Source: Streptacidiphilus neutrinimicus (GTDB lineage: Bacteria; Actinomycetota; Actinomycetes; Streptomycetales; Streptomycetaceae). From it: a stretch of 57,581 nucleotides of DNA. The position numbers and the translations under genes are program-made. The stretch is taken from positions 1 through 57,581 of the forward strand of contig NZ_BBPO01000019.1 in assembly GCF_000787815.1 (NCBI RefSeq), read 5' to 3'. Positions within the stretch are counted from its first letter, which is position 1, and each line of letters starts with the position of its first letter. Under the pieces are notes generated by a model. It did no database searches, was not told the DNA's origin, and worked only from the letters and a program-made list of their open reading frames with translations. Positions 36,454-50,168 of this stretch are shown one piece after another.

Positions 36454-37899
36454 TTACGGCTTGGTCGGCAGCGGCAGGTCGTCCTGGCCGACGTGGTGGA
36501 CCCGGACCAGGTTGGTCGACCCGGCCAGCCCAGGCGGGGAGCCGGCGGTGATGACGACGATGTCGCCCACCTCGCAGCGGCCGATGGCCAGCAGGGCCGC
36601 GTCGACCTGGTCGATCATCTCGTCCGTGGTGCCGACGAAGGGGCCGAGGAAGGTCTCCACGCCCCAGGTGAGCGCCAGCTGGCTGCGCACGGCCGGCTCG
36701 TAGGTGAAGGCCAGCACCGGGATCGGCGAGCGGTAGCGCGACAGCCGCCGCGCGGTGTCGCCGGACTGCGTGAACGCCACCAGGTACTTGGCGTGCAGGA
36801 AGTCGCCGATCTCCGCCGCCGCGCGGGCGACCGCGCCGCCCTGGGTGCGGGGCTTGCTGGTGGCGCTCAGCGGCGGCAGCCCGGCCGCGAGGATCTCCTC
36901 CTCGGCGGCCGCGACGATGCGGGACATGGTCCGGACCGTCTCCACCGGGAACTTGCCGACGCTGGTCTCGCCGGAGAGCATCACCGCGTCCGCCCCGTCG
37001 AGGACGGCGTTGGCGACGTCGGACGCCTCGGCGCGGGTCGGCCGGGAGGCGTTGATCATCGAGTCGAGCATCTGCGTGGCCACGATGACGGGCTTGGCGT
37101 TGCGGCGGCACAGCTTGATGGCGCGCTTCTGTACCAGCGGCACCTGCTCCAGCGGCATCTCGACGCCCAGGTCGCCGCGGGCGACCATGACGGCGTCGAA
37201 GGCGTCGACGATCTCGTCGAGCTTCTCGACCGCCTGCGGCTTCTCCACCTTGGCGATGACCGGGACGAAGCGCCCCTCCTCGCTCATGATGCGGTGGACG
37301 TCCTTGATGTCGTCCGCACTGCGGACGAAGGAGAGGGCGACCAGGTCGGCGCCGATACGAAGGCCCCAGCGCAGGTCGGCGACGTCCTTGTCGCTCAGCG
37401 CGGGAACGGAGACGGCCACACCCGGGAGGTTGAGGCCCTTGTGGTCGGAGACCATGCCGCCCTCGACCACGGTGCAGCGCACGTCCTGGCCTTCGACGGC
37501 GGTGACTTCGAGCGTCACCCGGCCGTCGTCGACGAGGATGCGCTCACCGGGGGTGACGTCGTGGCACAGGCCCTTGTAGGTCGTGCCGCAGCGGTTGCGG
37601 TCGCCCTCGACGTCGGCGGTGGTGATGGTGAAGGAGTCCCCGCGCTCCAGGAGCACGGGCCCCTCGGCGAAGGTGTCCAGGCGGATCTTGGGGCCCTGCA
37701 GGTCGACCAGGATGCCGACGCTGCGGCCGGTCTCGTCCGCGGCCTTGCGGACTCGACGGTAACGGTCCTCGTGGTCGGCGTGACTGCCGTGGCTGAGGTT
37801 GAAGCGGGCCACGTCCATGCCGGCTTCCACGAGCGCTTTGATCTGCTCGAAGCTGTCGGAGGCGGGGCCTAGCGTACAGACGATTTTTGCTCGGCGCAT
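36454..37899 (-). CDS. pyk: Pyruvate kinase
   Basis: The enzyme has 481 residues and converts phosphoenolpyruvate and ADP to pyruvate and ATP. It starts MRRAKIVCTLGPASDS. Blocks include GMDVARFNLSHGSHADH, VDLQGPKIRLDTF, the active-site VIAKVEKPQAVEKLDEI with the catalytic Lys and Glu, MVARGDLGVEMPLEQVP and the switch helix VIVATQMLDSMI followed by PTRAEASDVANAVLDG. The C-terminal allosteric domain (about 350-475) is complete. The ATG at 37899 has no ribosome site, but TAGGCT (37911-37906) stands where a leaderless transcript would begin on the ATG. Confidence 0.97.
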   Translation of the reverse strand: MRRAKIVCTLGPASDSFEQIKALVEAGMDVARFNLSHGSHADHEDRYRRVRKAADETGRSVGILVDLQGPKIRLDTFAEGPVLLERGDSFTITTADVEGDRNRCGTTYKGLCHDVTPGERILVDDGRVTLEVTAVEGQDVRCTVVEGGMVSDHKGLNLPGVAVSVPALSDKDVADLRWGLRIGADLVALSFVRSADDIKDVHRIMSEEGRFVPVIAKVEKPQAVEKLDEIVDAFDAVMVARGDLGVEMPLEQVPLVQKRAIKLCRRNAKPVIVATQMLDSMINASRPTRAEASDVANAVLDGADAVMLSGETSVGKFPVETVRTMSRIVAAAEEEILAAGLPPLSATSKPRTQGGAVARAAAEIGDFLHAKYLVAFTQSGDTARRLSRYRSPIPVLAFTYEPAVRSQLALTWGVETFLGPFVGTTDEMIDQVDAALLAIGRCEVGDIVVITAGSPPGLAGSTNLVRVHHVGQDDLPLPTKP

Positions 37900-37905
37900 G
37901 AAACG

Positions 37906-37911
37906 AGCCTA
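37906..37911 (-). promoter_or_regulatory. Candidate pyk -10 box, leaderless arrangement
   Basis: Read on the minus strand, TAGGCT ends six bases before the pyk ATG, so transcription would begin at or next to the start codon. No clear -35 is visible. The inverted repeat ctacc-gcct-ggtag at 37916-37929 lies in the spacer/-35 region and may be an operator. Confidence 0.35.
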
Positions 37912-38093
37912 GTTCCTACCGCCTGGTAGCTTCGTGGCGCTGGCGGTCCGTCAGATGTCTTTTGTCCGACGGAGCGTTGAAGATTCCGAAACCTACGCGC
38001 GCCGGACGCGCGGATGAACCACGGGGGAACACTTCCTTGCCGTACACCCCTCCCCCTGTCGAACGCCCGTCGCCGCTGCCTAGGCTTCCGCGC

Positions 38094-39284
38094 GTGGAAC
38101 GGGTACGACGAACGACGGCGCTGGCCGCCGCCGCGGCCATGGCGCTGACCGGCGCGGCCGTCTGGCAGCTCTCGGGGGGCACGGGGAAGGCGCCGGGCGC
38201 GGGGAGCACGTCCGCGCAGCAGGCGGACGGCTATCCCGGGCTGCCGCACACCTTGGTCCAGGTCTCCCCCGGCGGCTGCGGCGCGGGCTGGAGCACCGGG
38301 CACGCCGCCTCCGGGCTGCAGGTCTTCGACGTCTCCAACGCCGGGATCGGGCCCGCCGACGTACAGCTCGTCGAGCCCGCCTCCGGCGCCGTGCTCGGCG
38401 AGGTCGAGGGGCTGGCGCCGAACCGCTCCCGGCCGCTGCTGGTCCGCCTCGCGGCCGGCTCCTACGCCTTCCGCTGCCTGCAGCAGGACGTCGACGCCGC
38501 GACCGGCCCCACCGTCGCGGTCACCGGCTCCGGGACGGGATCGACTCAGGGCACCCCCGCCGTCGTGCCGGTCACCCAGCAGGACCTGATCCCGGCCGCG
38601 CTCGCCTACCAGCACTGGGTCGGCGGCCAACTGCCCGGCCTGGTCACCGACGTGGACGCGCTGCACAGCGCCGTCGCCTCCGGCGACCTCGCGGGCGCCA
38701 AGCAGCGCTGGCTCACCGCACACCTCGCCTACGAGCGCCTCGGCGCCGCGTACGGGGCCTTCGGCGACGTCGACGACGAGATCAACGGCCCGCGCAGTCA
38801 CGACACCGGCTTCCACGGCGTCGAGTTCGGCCTGTGGCGCCAGGGCTCGACCACCGCCCTGGAGCCGGTCGCCGCGAAGCTGCTCTCCGACGTGCGCGGA
38901 CTCGAGGCCTCCTGGCCGAAGGTCCAGCTGGACCCGGCCGTGCTCGGCGTGCGGGCGCACGAGATCGTCGAGAACGCCATCGAGTTCGAGCTCAGCGGCC
39001 GCACCGACTACGGCAGCGACTCGAACCTGGCCACCGTCGGCGCCAACCTGGAGGGCACCACGGAGGTGCTGACCCTGCTGCGCCCGCTGCTCACCTCGCG
39101 CGTCCCCATGCCGCAGGTCGACGCGGCGATGGCGGCGGCCCGGGCCCAGCTGACCACGGACGGGAACACCGCGCTGGCCGGCCTGGCCCAGCAGCAGCGG
39201 GAGAAGCTGAACGCCGTGTTCGGGGATCTGGTCGAGCAGCTCGCGCCGATCGCGGCCGTGCTGGAAGTACGGAGGACGCAGTGA
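38094..39284 (+). CDS. efeO: Iron uptake system component EfeO
   Basis: The exported protein has 396 residues. A signal peptide or anchor ([20 protein letters not shown]) is followed by a cupredoxin-like domain (about 45-150) and an imelysin/peptidase M75 domain. The M75 domain contains HxxE in FHGVEFGLW (His241 and Glu244) and [20 protein letters not shown]. EfeO binds iron outside the membrane and works with EfeB and the permease EfeU. The GTG at 38094 is my choice; in-frame TTG codons at 38037 and 37962 give a Pro-rich extension, and the first of these has a gggggaa ribosome site. efeB overlaps by four bases. No efeU is adjacent. Confidence 0.85.
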   Translation: MERVRRTTALAAAAAMALTGAAVWQLSGGTGKAPGAGSTSAQQADGYPGLPHTLVQVSPGGCGAGWSTGHAASGLQVFDVSNAGIGPADVQLVEPASGAVLGEVEGLAPNRSRPLLVRLAAGSYAFRCLQQDVDAATGPTVAVTGSGTGSTQGTPAVVPVTQQDLIPAALAYQHWVGGQLPGLVTDVDALHSAVASGDLAGAKQRWLTAHLAYERLGAAYGAFGDVDDEINGPRSHDTGFHGVEFGLWRQGSTTALEPVAAKLLSDVRGLEASWPKVQLDPAVLGVRAHEIVENAIEFELSGRTDYGSDSNLATVGANLEGTTEVLTLLRPLLTSRVPMPQVDAAMAAARAQLTTDGNTALAGLAQQQREKLNAVFGDLVEQLAPIAAVLEVRRTQ

Positions 39285-40600
39285 GCGCGGAGCTGAGGCG
39301 CGGCGGAGGTTGGGGGGCCGCGCCGCGAGGAACAGGCGAAGAGGGCACCCGGCCGGAGAGGAACCGAAGCGGAGCGCGACCCGACAGCGCAGCAGGGAAG
39401 GACGTCGCACGGCGCGCCGTGCTGGCCGGAGCCCTGGCCACGGGGGCCGCGACGGCGCTCGCGGGCGCGGGCGCGGCCCGCGCGAGTTCGCCCTCCGGGA
39501 GCCCGCGCGGCTTCCACGGTGTGCACCAGGCCGGCGTTCTCACGCCGAAGCGTCGCGTCGCGGCATTCGTCTCCTTCGACGTGACCGCCGGCGACCGCGC
39601 CGGGCTCACGGAGCTGTTCGGCACGCTGACCGACCGGGTGCGCGCCCTCACCGCGGGCCGGGTGCCCGAGCCGCTCGGCATCAGTGCGCCGCCCGCCGAC
39701 TCCGGGGTACTCGGGCCGGTGCCGCCCGGCGGCCTGCTGACCGCTCTCGTCGCGGTCGGCGCCTCGCTCTTCGACGAGCGCTTCGGGCTCTCCGCGCAGA
39801 GGCCCGTCAGGCTCTCCGCCATGCCGGCCTTCCCCGACGACGACCTCGATCCGTCGGTCTGCCACGGCGACCTGCTGCTGCAGCTGGAGGCCGACGACAC
39901 CGACGTGATCGCCTACGCCCTGCGCGACCTCGCCCGGCACACCCGGGGCGCGATGCAGGTGCGCTGGCGCATCGACGGTTTCGCCTCGCCGCCGCGTCCG
40001 GTCGGCACGCCGCGCAACCTGATGGGCTTCCGCGACGGCACCGCCAACCCCGACACCACCGACACCCGCTTGATGGACCAGTTGCTCTGGGTCGACGCGG
40101 GACAGGGCGAGCCGGCCTGGGCCACGGACGGCTCCTATCTCGCCGTGCGGCTCATCCGGATGCTGGTGGAGTTCTGGGACCGCGTCGGCATCACCGAGCA
40201 GGAGCGGATGTTCGGCCGCCGCAAGGACTCCGGCGCCCCGTTGGACGGCCGCTCCGAGACGGACACACCGGACTTCGGCGCCGACCCGACGGGCGACGTC
40301 ATCCCGATGGACTCGCACATCCGGCTGGCCAACCCGCGCACCGCGCAGACCGCCGAGCAGCGGCTGCTGCGCCGCGGGTTCAACTACGACCGCGGCACCG
40401 ACGCCAACGGCAACCTCGACATGGGCCTGGTGTTCTGCGCCTTCCAGCAGGACCTGGAGCGTCAGTTCGCCACGGTGCAGAAGCGTCTGGCCGGAGAGCC
40501 GCTGGTCGACTACATCCGTCCGTTCGGCGGCGGCTACTTCTTCGTCCTGCCAGGTGTTCGGGATGCGAACGACCGTTATGCTCGGGCCCTGCTCGCATGA
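39281..40600 (+). CDS. efeB: Dye-decolorizing peroxidase EfeB (iron uptake/deferrochelatase)
   Basis: The protein has 439 residues. A twin-arginine signal ([20 protein letters not shown]) is expected to carry the folded haem protein across the membrane. The DyP fold has GFRDGTANP (distal Asp near 252), [11 protein letters not shown] with the proximal haem His, and [20 protein letters not shown] with the distal Arg region. It oxidises ferrous iron or releases iron from haem in the Efe system. The GTG at 39281 overlaps the efeO stop and follows ggagg. There are about 65 unusual Arg/Gly-rich residues before the Tat motif. No efeU follows. Confidence 0.9.
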   Translation: MSAELRRGGGWGAAPRGTGEEGTRPERNRSGARPDSAAGKDVARRAVLAGALATGAATALAGAGAARASSPSGSPRGFHGVHQAGVLTPKRRVAAFVSFDVTAGDRAGLTELFGTLTDRVRALTAGRVPEPLGISAPPADSGVLGPVPPGGLLTALVAVGASLFDERFGLSAQRPVRLSAMPAFPDDDLDPSVCHGDLLLQLEADDTDVIAYALRDLARHTRGAMQVRWRIDGFASPPRPVGTPRNLMGFRDGTANPDTTDTRLMDQLLWVDAGQGEPAWATDGSYLAVRLIRMLVEFWDRVGITEQERMFGRRKDSGAPLDGRSETDTPDFGADPTGDVIPMDSHIRLANPRTAQTAEQRLLRRGFNYDRGTDANGNLDMGLVFCAFQQDLERQFATVQKRLAGEPLVDYIRPFGGGYFFVLPGVRDANDRYARALLA

Positions 40601-40749
40601 TCTACGCGCGCAGAGACCAGGCTTCGTGTGGCGTTTACGGACACGTCACCTCAGCGGTCCCAGCACGTCGGCCGTCACGCGAAGGATGCGGACGCACAGT
40701 TGATGAGTGTTCAGCTTGAAGCACGTGCAGTCACCGGAGGGGATGCTGG

Positions 40750-42603
40750 ATGAGCGGCAACACGGATAGGGCGAAGAGCACGCGCCGGGGTCGGCGCTTC
40801 GCGGCGCTCGCGGGCGCGGCGGCACTGACGGTCGCCGCGGGCACCGCGCCGGCCTGGGCGGCCTCTGCTGACCACGGCGGCCACGGCCACGGCAAGGTGC
40901 ACACCACCACGCCGATCAAGCACCTCGTGGTGATCTTCCAGGAGAACGTCTCCTTCGACCACTACTTCGGCACCTACCCGAAGGCCGCCAACACCGACGG
41001 CACCCCGTTCACCGCGGCCAAGAACACGCCGAAGAAGGTGAACAACCTGGTCAACTCGGGTCTGCTGACCAGCAACCCGAACCTCTACGCGCCGCAGCGC
41101 CTCTCCGGCAAGCAGGCCCTGACCTGCGACCAGAACCACAACTACACGCCGGAGCAGTACGCCGAAGACGGCGGCAAGATGGACAAGTTCGTCCAGAACA
41201 CGTCCAGGGACACCTGCTCCGGCGGCCTGTACGGCGCGCCGGGCCTGGCCATGGACTACTACGACGGCAACACCGTCACCGCGCTGTGGAACTACGCCCA
41301 GCACTACACGCTGAGCGACAACGCCTTCTCGGACGTCTACGGCCCGTCCACTCCCGGCGCGCTGAGCCTGGTCTCCGGCCAGACCCACGGCGTCGTCTCG
41401 GTGACCGGCAACGGCAGCACCACGAACCCGACGCAGACCTCGACGCCGGACTCCTACACGGTGCACTCGCCCAACGCCCAGGGCGTCGGCACGGTCGTCG
41501 GCGACCCGGACCCGGCCTACGACGACTGCGCCAACAACAACCACGCCTCCAACAACGCGCTCGCCGAGATGCAGGGCAAGAACGTCGGCGACCTGCTCAA
41601 CGCCAAGCACGTCACCTGGGGTTGGTTCCAGGGCGGCTTCCGTCCGACCACGGCGTACAACGGCACCAGCGGCTACGCGGTCTGCGGCGCCACGCACACC
41701 AACGTCGGCGGCGCCACCGTCTCGGACTACAGCGCGCACCACAACCCGTTCGAGTACTACAAGTCGACGTCCAACCCGCACCACCTGGCGCCGGCGAACG
41801 AGGCGGAGATCGGCAACGCCGGTCAGGCCAACCACCAGTACGACATGACCGACTTCGACGCGGCGCTGGCCGCGGGCAACCTCCCGGCCGTCAGCTTCCT
41901 CAAGGCCGGCGAGTACCAGGACGGGCACGCCGCCTACTCGGACCCGATCGACGAGCAGAACTTCCTGGTCAAGCAGATCAACGCGCTGGAGTCCTCCCCG
42001 GAGTGGTCCTCCACCGCGGTCGTCGTCGCCTACGACGACTCCGACGGCTGGTACGACCACGTCTACCACGCGCCGACCAACGGCTCGACGGACTCCACGC
42101 TGTCCGGCGCCGTCGCCGCCGACTCCCCGGCCTGCCAGGCCGGCCCGGCGGCCAAGAAGGGCTACGCCGACCGCTGCGGCGTCGGCCCGCGCCAGCCGCT
42201 GCTGGTGATCTCGCCCTACGCGCGCACCAACAACGTCTCGCACACCTTCACCTCGCAGTCCTCGATCACCCGCTTCATCGAGGACAACTGGAAGCTGGGC
42301 CGCATCGGCGACGGCTCCTTCGACGCCACCGCGGGTCGCCTGAACTCGGCCTTCGACTTCACCTGCCCGAACGACGTCCGGGTGCTGCTCAACAGCAACG
42401 GCTCGGTCGCCTCGGTGACGCGGATCAGGCACCACGACAACAGCGACACCCCCGAGGCCATCCAGGCCTCCCCGGCCGCGGCCTCGGCCACGTCCGACAA
42501 CGGCTCGACGATGCTCTCCATCAGCCTGGGCGCGGCGGCCGTCGCCGCCCTCGGCACCGGCTGGGCGGTCTCCCGCCGGGCGCGCCGCAAGGCCACCGTC
42601 TGA
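40750..42603 (+). CDS. Secreted alkaline-phosphatase-superfamily phosphoesterase (phospholipase C/acid phosphatase type)
   Basis: The protein has 617 residues. A signal peptide (RRFAALAGAAALTVAAGTAP, cleaved near AWA-AS) precedes a His/Gly-rich linker and a PF04185 phosphoesterase domain. The domain opens VVIFQENVSFDHYFGTYP, with the conserved Glu-Asn metal/nucleophile region, and ends with VVVAYDDSDGWYDHVYHAP and PLLVISPYARTNNVSHTFTS. The C-terminus has a hydrophobic segment (ISLGAAAVAALGTGWAV) and a basic end, suggesting membrane retention at the cell surface. Substrate could be a phospholipid or phosphate monoester. The ATG at 40750 is behind ggagggg. A strong terminator follows. Confidence 0.87.
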   Translation: MSGNTDRAKSTRRGRRFAALAGAAALTVAAGTAPAWAASADHGGHGHGKVHTTTPIKHLVVIFQENVSFDHYFGTYPKAANTDGTPFTAAKNTPKKVNNLVNSGLLTSNPNLYAPQRLSGKQALTCDQNHNYTPEQYAEDGGKMDKFVQNTSRDTCSGGLYGAPGLAMDYYDGNTVTALWNYAQHYTLSDNAFSDVYGPSTPGALSLVSGQTHGVVSVTGNGSTTNPTQTSTPDSYTVHSPNAQGVGTVVGDPDPAYDDCANNNHASNNALAEMQGKNVGDLLNAKHVTWGWFQGGFRPTTAYNGTSGYAVCGATHTNVGGATVSDYSAHHNPFEYYKSTSNPHHLAPANEAEIGNAGQANHQYDMTDFDAALAAGNLPAVSFLKAGEYQDGHAAYSDPIDEQNFLVKQINALESSPEWSSTAVVVAYDDSDGWYDHVYHAPTNGSTDSTLSGAVAADSPACQAGPAAKKGYADRCGVGPRQPLLVISPYARTNNVSHTFTSQSSITRFIEDNWKLGRIGDGSFDATAGRLNSAFDFTCPNDVRVLLNSNGSVASVTRIRHHDNSDTPEAIQASPAAASATSDNGSTMLSISLGAAAVAALGTGWAVSRRARRKATV

Positions 42604-42619
42604 CGGCGACAGGGACACA

Positions 42620-42658
42620 CCGCAGGGCTGGATCCGCAGTGCGGGTCCAGCCCTGCGG
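42620..42658 (+). terminator. Phosphoesterase gene terminator
   Basis: ccgcagggctggatccgc and gcgggtccagccctgcgg form an 18-bp stem with one G-U pair around agt, beginning 17 bases after the stop. Confidence 0.9.
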
Positions 42659-42700
42659 CTGTTGTGGGAACCGGTCGGGCGGCGTGTGCGTCGCAGGGGT

Positions 42701-43615
42701 ATGCGTCCTGTTCGTGCACTCGCCGTTCCCGTCCTGGCTCTCGCCGGCGCCCTGCTCACCGCCGCGCTCAGCGGCTGCGCGAGCGCGACGCCTCCGGGCG
42801 TGTCCGTCCAGCAGTCACCGAGCCCGTCAGGTCCGAGCTTCCAGACGCGCGCGAGCGAGCTGGCGTCCGGATGGCTCGGGTCGCCCCTGCAGCAGGCGTG
42901 GGAGGCCGGCTACGTGCCGCTGGAGGAGACCACGCACGAGCCCGCGGGCGTCTTCCACTCGGGCGCGGACAAGGCCGCCTACGAGGCCGGGCAGTTCCGT
43001 GTGACCGTCCCCCTGCCGTACGGACCGGCCACGCAGACGGTGCGGTTCGACCACGGCGCCACCCGCACCCTGCCGGCTCTCGGCGCCGACCAGGCCCTGC
43101 ACACCGGGAGCCTCGGCCACTGCCCGACCGCGAGCTGCCCGACCTGGCTGACGGTCACGGCCGTCCGGGCCACCAGCGAGCGCGTGCGCACCAGCCGGGG
43201 CGAGGCGACGGTTCCCGCCTGGGCGTTCAGAATCCAGGGCTACCAGGGCGAGTTCGTCTACGCGGCGGTCAAGCCCGAGGCGTATCTGGGCCTCGCTCCC
43301 GGCCAGGAGCCCACCCCGCCGGCGGTGCTGCCCGGCTACCAGGGCGCGTCGCTGATCTCCGTCTCCGGAGACGGCCGCACGCTCACCCTCGGCGCGGCCA
43401 CCGGCTGCGGCAAGCTGCCGCCGAGCGGCCTGGTGTACGAGACCAAGGACGTCGTGGTGATCGGCGCGACCGACAAGCCCGCGCCGACAACGCCGGGCAC
43501 GGTCTGCGCGGCCGACGAACACCTGGTCCGGCTCCAGGTGCACCTGGGCGACGTCCTCGACGGCCGCACGGTGCTCGATGTCGCCACCGGTCACCCCGAG
43601 GCGGCCCTGGGGTAG
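42701..43615 (+). CDS. Lipoprotein of unknown function
   Basis: I do not recognise the family. The 304-residue protein has a lipoprotein signal with lipobox LSGC (Cys26), then a Ser/Pro-rich linker (ATPPGVSVQQSPSPSGPSFQ). The exposed domain has four further Cys: HCPTASCP (two), TGCGK and TVCAADEH. These could form two disulfides. LTVTAVRATSERVRTSRGEA and TVPAWAFRIQGYQGEF suggest a beta-rich fold. The ATG at 42701 follows aggggt. It is separated from the phosphoesterase by a terminator and is probably transcribed on its own. Confidence 0.72.
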   Translation: MRPVRALAVPVLALAGALLTAALSGCASATPPGVSVQQSPSPSGPSFQTRASELASGWLGSPLQQAWEAGYVPLEETTHEPAGVFHSGADKAAYEAGQFRVTVPLPYGPATQTVRFDHGATRTLPALGADQALHTGSLGHCPTASCPTWLTVTAVRATSERVRTSRGEATVPAWAFRIQGYQGEFVYAAVKPEAYLGLAPGQEPTPPAVLPGYQGASLISVSGDGRTLTLGAATGCGKLPPSGLVYETKDVVVIGATDKPAPTTPGTVCAADEHLVRLQVHLGDVLDGRTVLDVATGHPEAALG

Positions 43616-43620
43616 TCGTC

Positions 43621-43659
43621 GGGAGTGGTCCTCCGGAGTGGTCCTCGGGGGTGGTCCTC
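43621..43659. repeat. Three tandem 13-bp repeats
   Basis: gggagtggtcctc, cggagtggtcctc and gggggtggtcctc follow each other without gaps, directly after the lipoprotein stop and before its terminator. The last eleven bases vary at one position only. Such a tract may vary in copy number between strains. Confidence 0.8.
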
Positions 43660-43674
43660 GCCGGGAACGAACAA

Positions 43675-43720
43675 CGGCACCAGCCCCCCGCACTTGGTCG
43701 GGGACAGGGGGCGGGTGCCG
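43675..43720 (+). terminator. Lipoprotein gene terminator
   Basis: cggcacc pairs with ggtgccg, and inside it gccccc pairs with gggggc, with one mismatch between. ctttctt follows on the plus strand. It lies between convergent genes and may also act on gltD transcripts. Confidence 0.75.
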
Positions 43721-43781
43721 CTTTCTTGGTTCGCCGCGTGCGATCCGGCGCCGTTGCAGGCCACGCGGACGTACGTGCCCG

Positions 43782-45237
43782 TCAGACCGTCAGCGGGCGG
43801 TCCGTCGGGCGGATCGGGGCGGGCAGCGTGGAGGCGCGGCCCGAGAGGTAGGAGTCGACCGCCTTGGCCGCGGAACGGCCTTCGGCGATGGCCCAGACGA
43901 TCAGCGACTGGCCGCGGCCGGCGTCACCGGCCACGAAGACGCCATCGACGTTGGTGGCGAATCGACTGTCGCGGGCGACGTTGCCTCGCGCGTCCAGGTC
44001 CACACCGAGCTGCTCGACCAGGCCGTTCTTCACGTCGGTGCCAGTGAAGCCCATGGCCAGGGTGACCAGCTGGGCCGGAATGGCCCGCTCGGTGCCGGGG
44101 ACCGGCTCGAAGCGGCCCTCGGTGAACACTACCTCAACCAGGTGGAGCTGCTGGACGTTGCCCTCCTCGTCCCCGGTGAAGTGGGTGGTGTTGACGGAGT
44201 AGACCCGCTCACCGCCCTCCTCGTGGGCCGAAGTGACCTTGAAGACCATCGGCATGGTCGGCCAGGGCTGGTTGTTCGGACGGTCGTCGCCCGGCCGCGG
44301 CATGATCTCCAGCTGGGTGACCGAGGCCGCGCCCTGGCGGTGCGCGGTGCCGACGCAGTCGGCGCCGGTGTCGCCGCCGCCGATGACCACGACGTGCTTG
44401 CCGGCGGCGCTGATCGGCGAGTCGACGTAGTCGCCCTCCTGCACCTTGTTGGCCAGCGGCAGGTACTCCATGGCCTGATGGATGCCCTTGAGCTCCCGGC
44501 CCGGCGCGTTCAGGTCACGGGCCGTGGTGGCGCCGGCCGCGATCACGACGGCGTCGAAGCGCTCGCGCAGCTGACGGCCGGTGATGTCGACGCCCACCTC
44601 GACGCCGGTGCGGAACCGGGTGCCCTCCGCACGCATCTGCTCGACGCGGCGGTTGACGTGGCGCTTCTCCATCTTGAACTCGGGGATGCCGTAGCGCAGC
44701 AGGCCGCCGATGCGGTCGGCGCGCTCGTACACCACCACCGTGTGCCCGGCGCGGGTCAGCTGCTGGGCGACGGCCAGGCCCGAGGGGCCCGAGCCGACGA
44801 CGGCGACGGTCTTGCCGGAGAGGCGGTCCGGGACCTGCGGCGTGACGCTGCCGTTGTCCCAGGCCTTGTCGATGATGGTGACCTCGACGTTCTTGATGGT
44901 CACCGGGTCCTGGTTGATGCCGAGGACGCAGGCCGACTCGCACGGGGCCGGGCAGAGGCGACCGGTGAACTCCGGGAAGTTGTTGGTCGCGTGCAGGCGC
45001 TCGCTGGCGCCCTTCCAGTCGTCGCGCCAGGCCAGCTCGTTCCACTCGGGGATGAGGTTCCCCAGCGGGCAGCCGTTGTGGCAGAACGGGATGCCGCAGT
45101 CCATGCAGCGGCCGGCCTGCTTGCTGATGATGGGCAGCAGCGACCGCTCGACGTAGACCTCGTTCCAGTCACGGACGCGGTCGGCGACCGGACGGCGCTC
45201 GGCGAGCTGCTTGGGCGTGGTGAGGAAGCCCTTCGGG

Positions 45238-45245
<8 letters not shown>
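43782..45245 (-). CDS. gltD: Glutamate synthase (NADPH) small subunit
   Basis: The protein has 487 residues. The N-terminal iron-sulfur region has [20 protein letters not shown] and [12 protein letters not shown]. The FAD site is [17 protein letters not shown], the NADPH site is [15 protein letters not shown], and [18 protein letters not shown] closes the flavin fold. It passes electrons from NAD(P)H to the large subunit for synthesis of glutamate from glutamine and 2-oxoglutarate. Its ATG overlaps the end of gltB by eight bases, so the two are translationally coupled. Confidence 0.96.
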
Positions 45246-49827
<4,582 letters not shown>

Positions 49828-49905
49828 TGGCTCTCCCGTCGTCGTGATCGGCATGGAGGTCAATTCACATGCGCATCCGGGACGACGCTGGCCCTTAGCG
49901 ATTGC

Positions 49906-49921
49906 GTGTCGTGCAGGTTAC
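49906..49921 (-). promoter_or_regulatory. GlnR-box-like site upstream of gltB
   Basis: On the minus strand GTAAC-CTGCAC-GACAC matches the actinobacterial GlnR consensus gTnAC-n6-GaAAC at nine of ten half-site positions, taking n as free. It lies about 80-95 bases upstream of the chosen gltB start. GlnR is the nitrogen regulator of actinomycetes; binding here is inference. Confidence 0.5.
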
Positions 49922-49966
49922 ATGATGCCCCGAGTTCCACTCAGTGGATTTTTCAGTCCATCATGT
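49920..49966. promoter_or_regulatory. Nested inverted repeats upstream of gltB
   Basis: acatgatg (49920-49927) is the exact complement of catcatgt (49959-49966). Between them lies tccactcagtgga (49936-49948), a 13-bp palindrome with almost the same centre, followed by ttttt. The outer left arm overlaps the GlnR-like box by two bases. Confidence 0.55.
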
Positions 49967-50168
49967 GGACGAGCCAGCTGCGTGCGGCCTGGGTGGAGGC
50001 CGTAGTGAAGGACATCCCGTGGGAGGTGAGTCCGCCTCTACCCCGGTGTCTGGGGTATTCGGACGTCCTCGCAAGTCTGCCCGATCGCCGCGCTCGCGAA
50101 ACAGGGGGTTCATGCAATTGCACTGTGTGAGTAACACCACCTCGTGCCTGGTCAGGCGCATGCGGTAG

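Larger units (their letters stand above)
49828..50168. other. Intergenic region upstream of gltB
   Basis: This 341-base stretch holds the gltB control elements (49906-49966), an inverted repeat tacccc-ggtgtct-ggggta near 50038, and a possible 18-codon frame starting at 50111. I cannot support that frame as a gene. Base composition is lower in G+C than in the flanking genes. Confidence 0.45.

Noticed and set aside
37900-38093. An iron box upstream of efeO
   Set aside because: Neither ctacc-gcct-ggtag nor the gcctaggc palindrome near 38080 fits the TTAGG...CCTAA 19-bp frame.
40601-40749. PHO boxes (PhoP direct repeats) upstream of the phosphoesterase gene
   Set aside because: gttgatgagt-gttcagcttga looks superficially similar, but the units are ten rather than eleven bases apart and match the consensus poorly.
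50111-50167. An 18-codon leader peptide gene in the gltB upstream region
   Set aside because: It has no ribosome site or attenuator hairpins, no run of a relevant amino acid codon, and points away from gltB.
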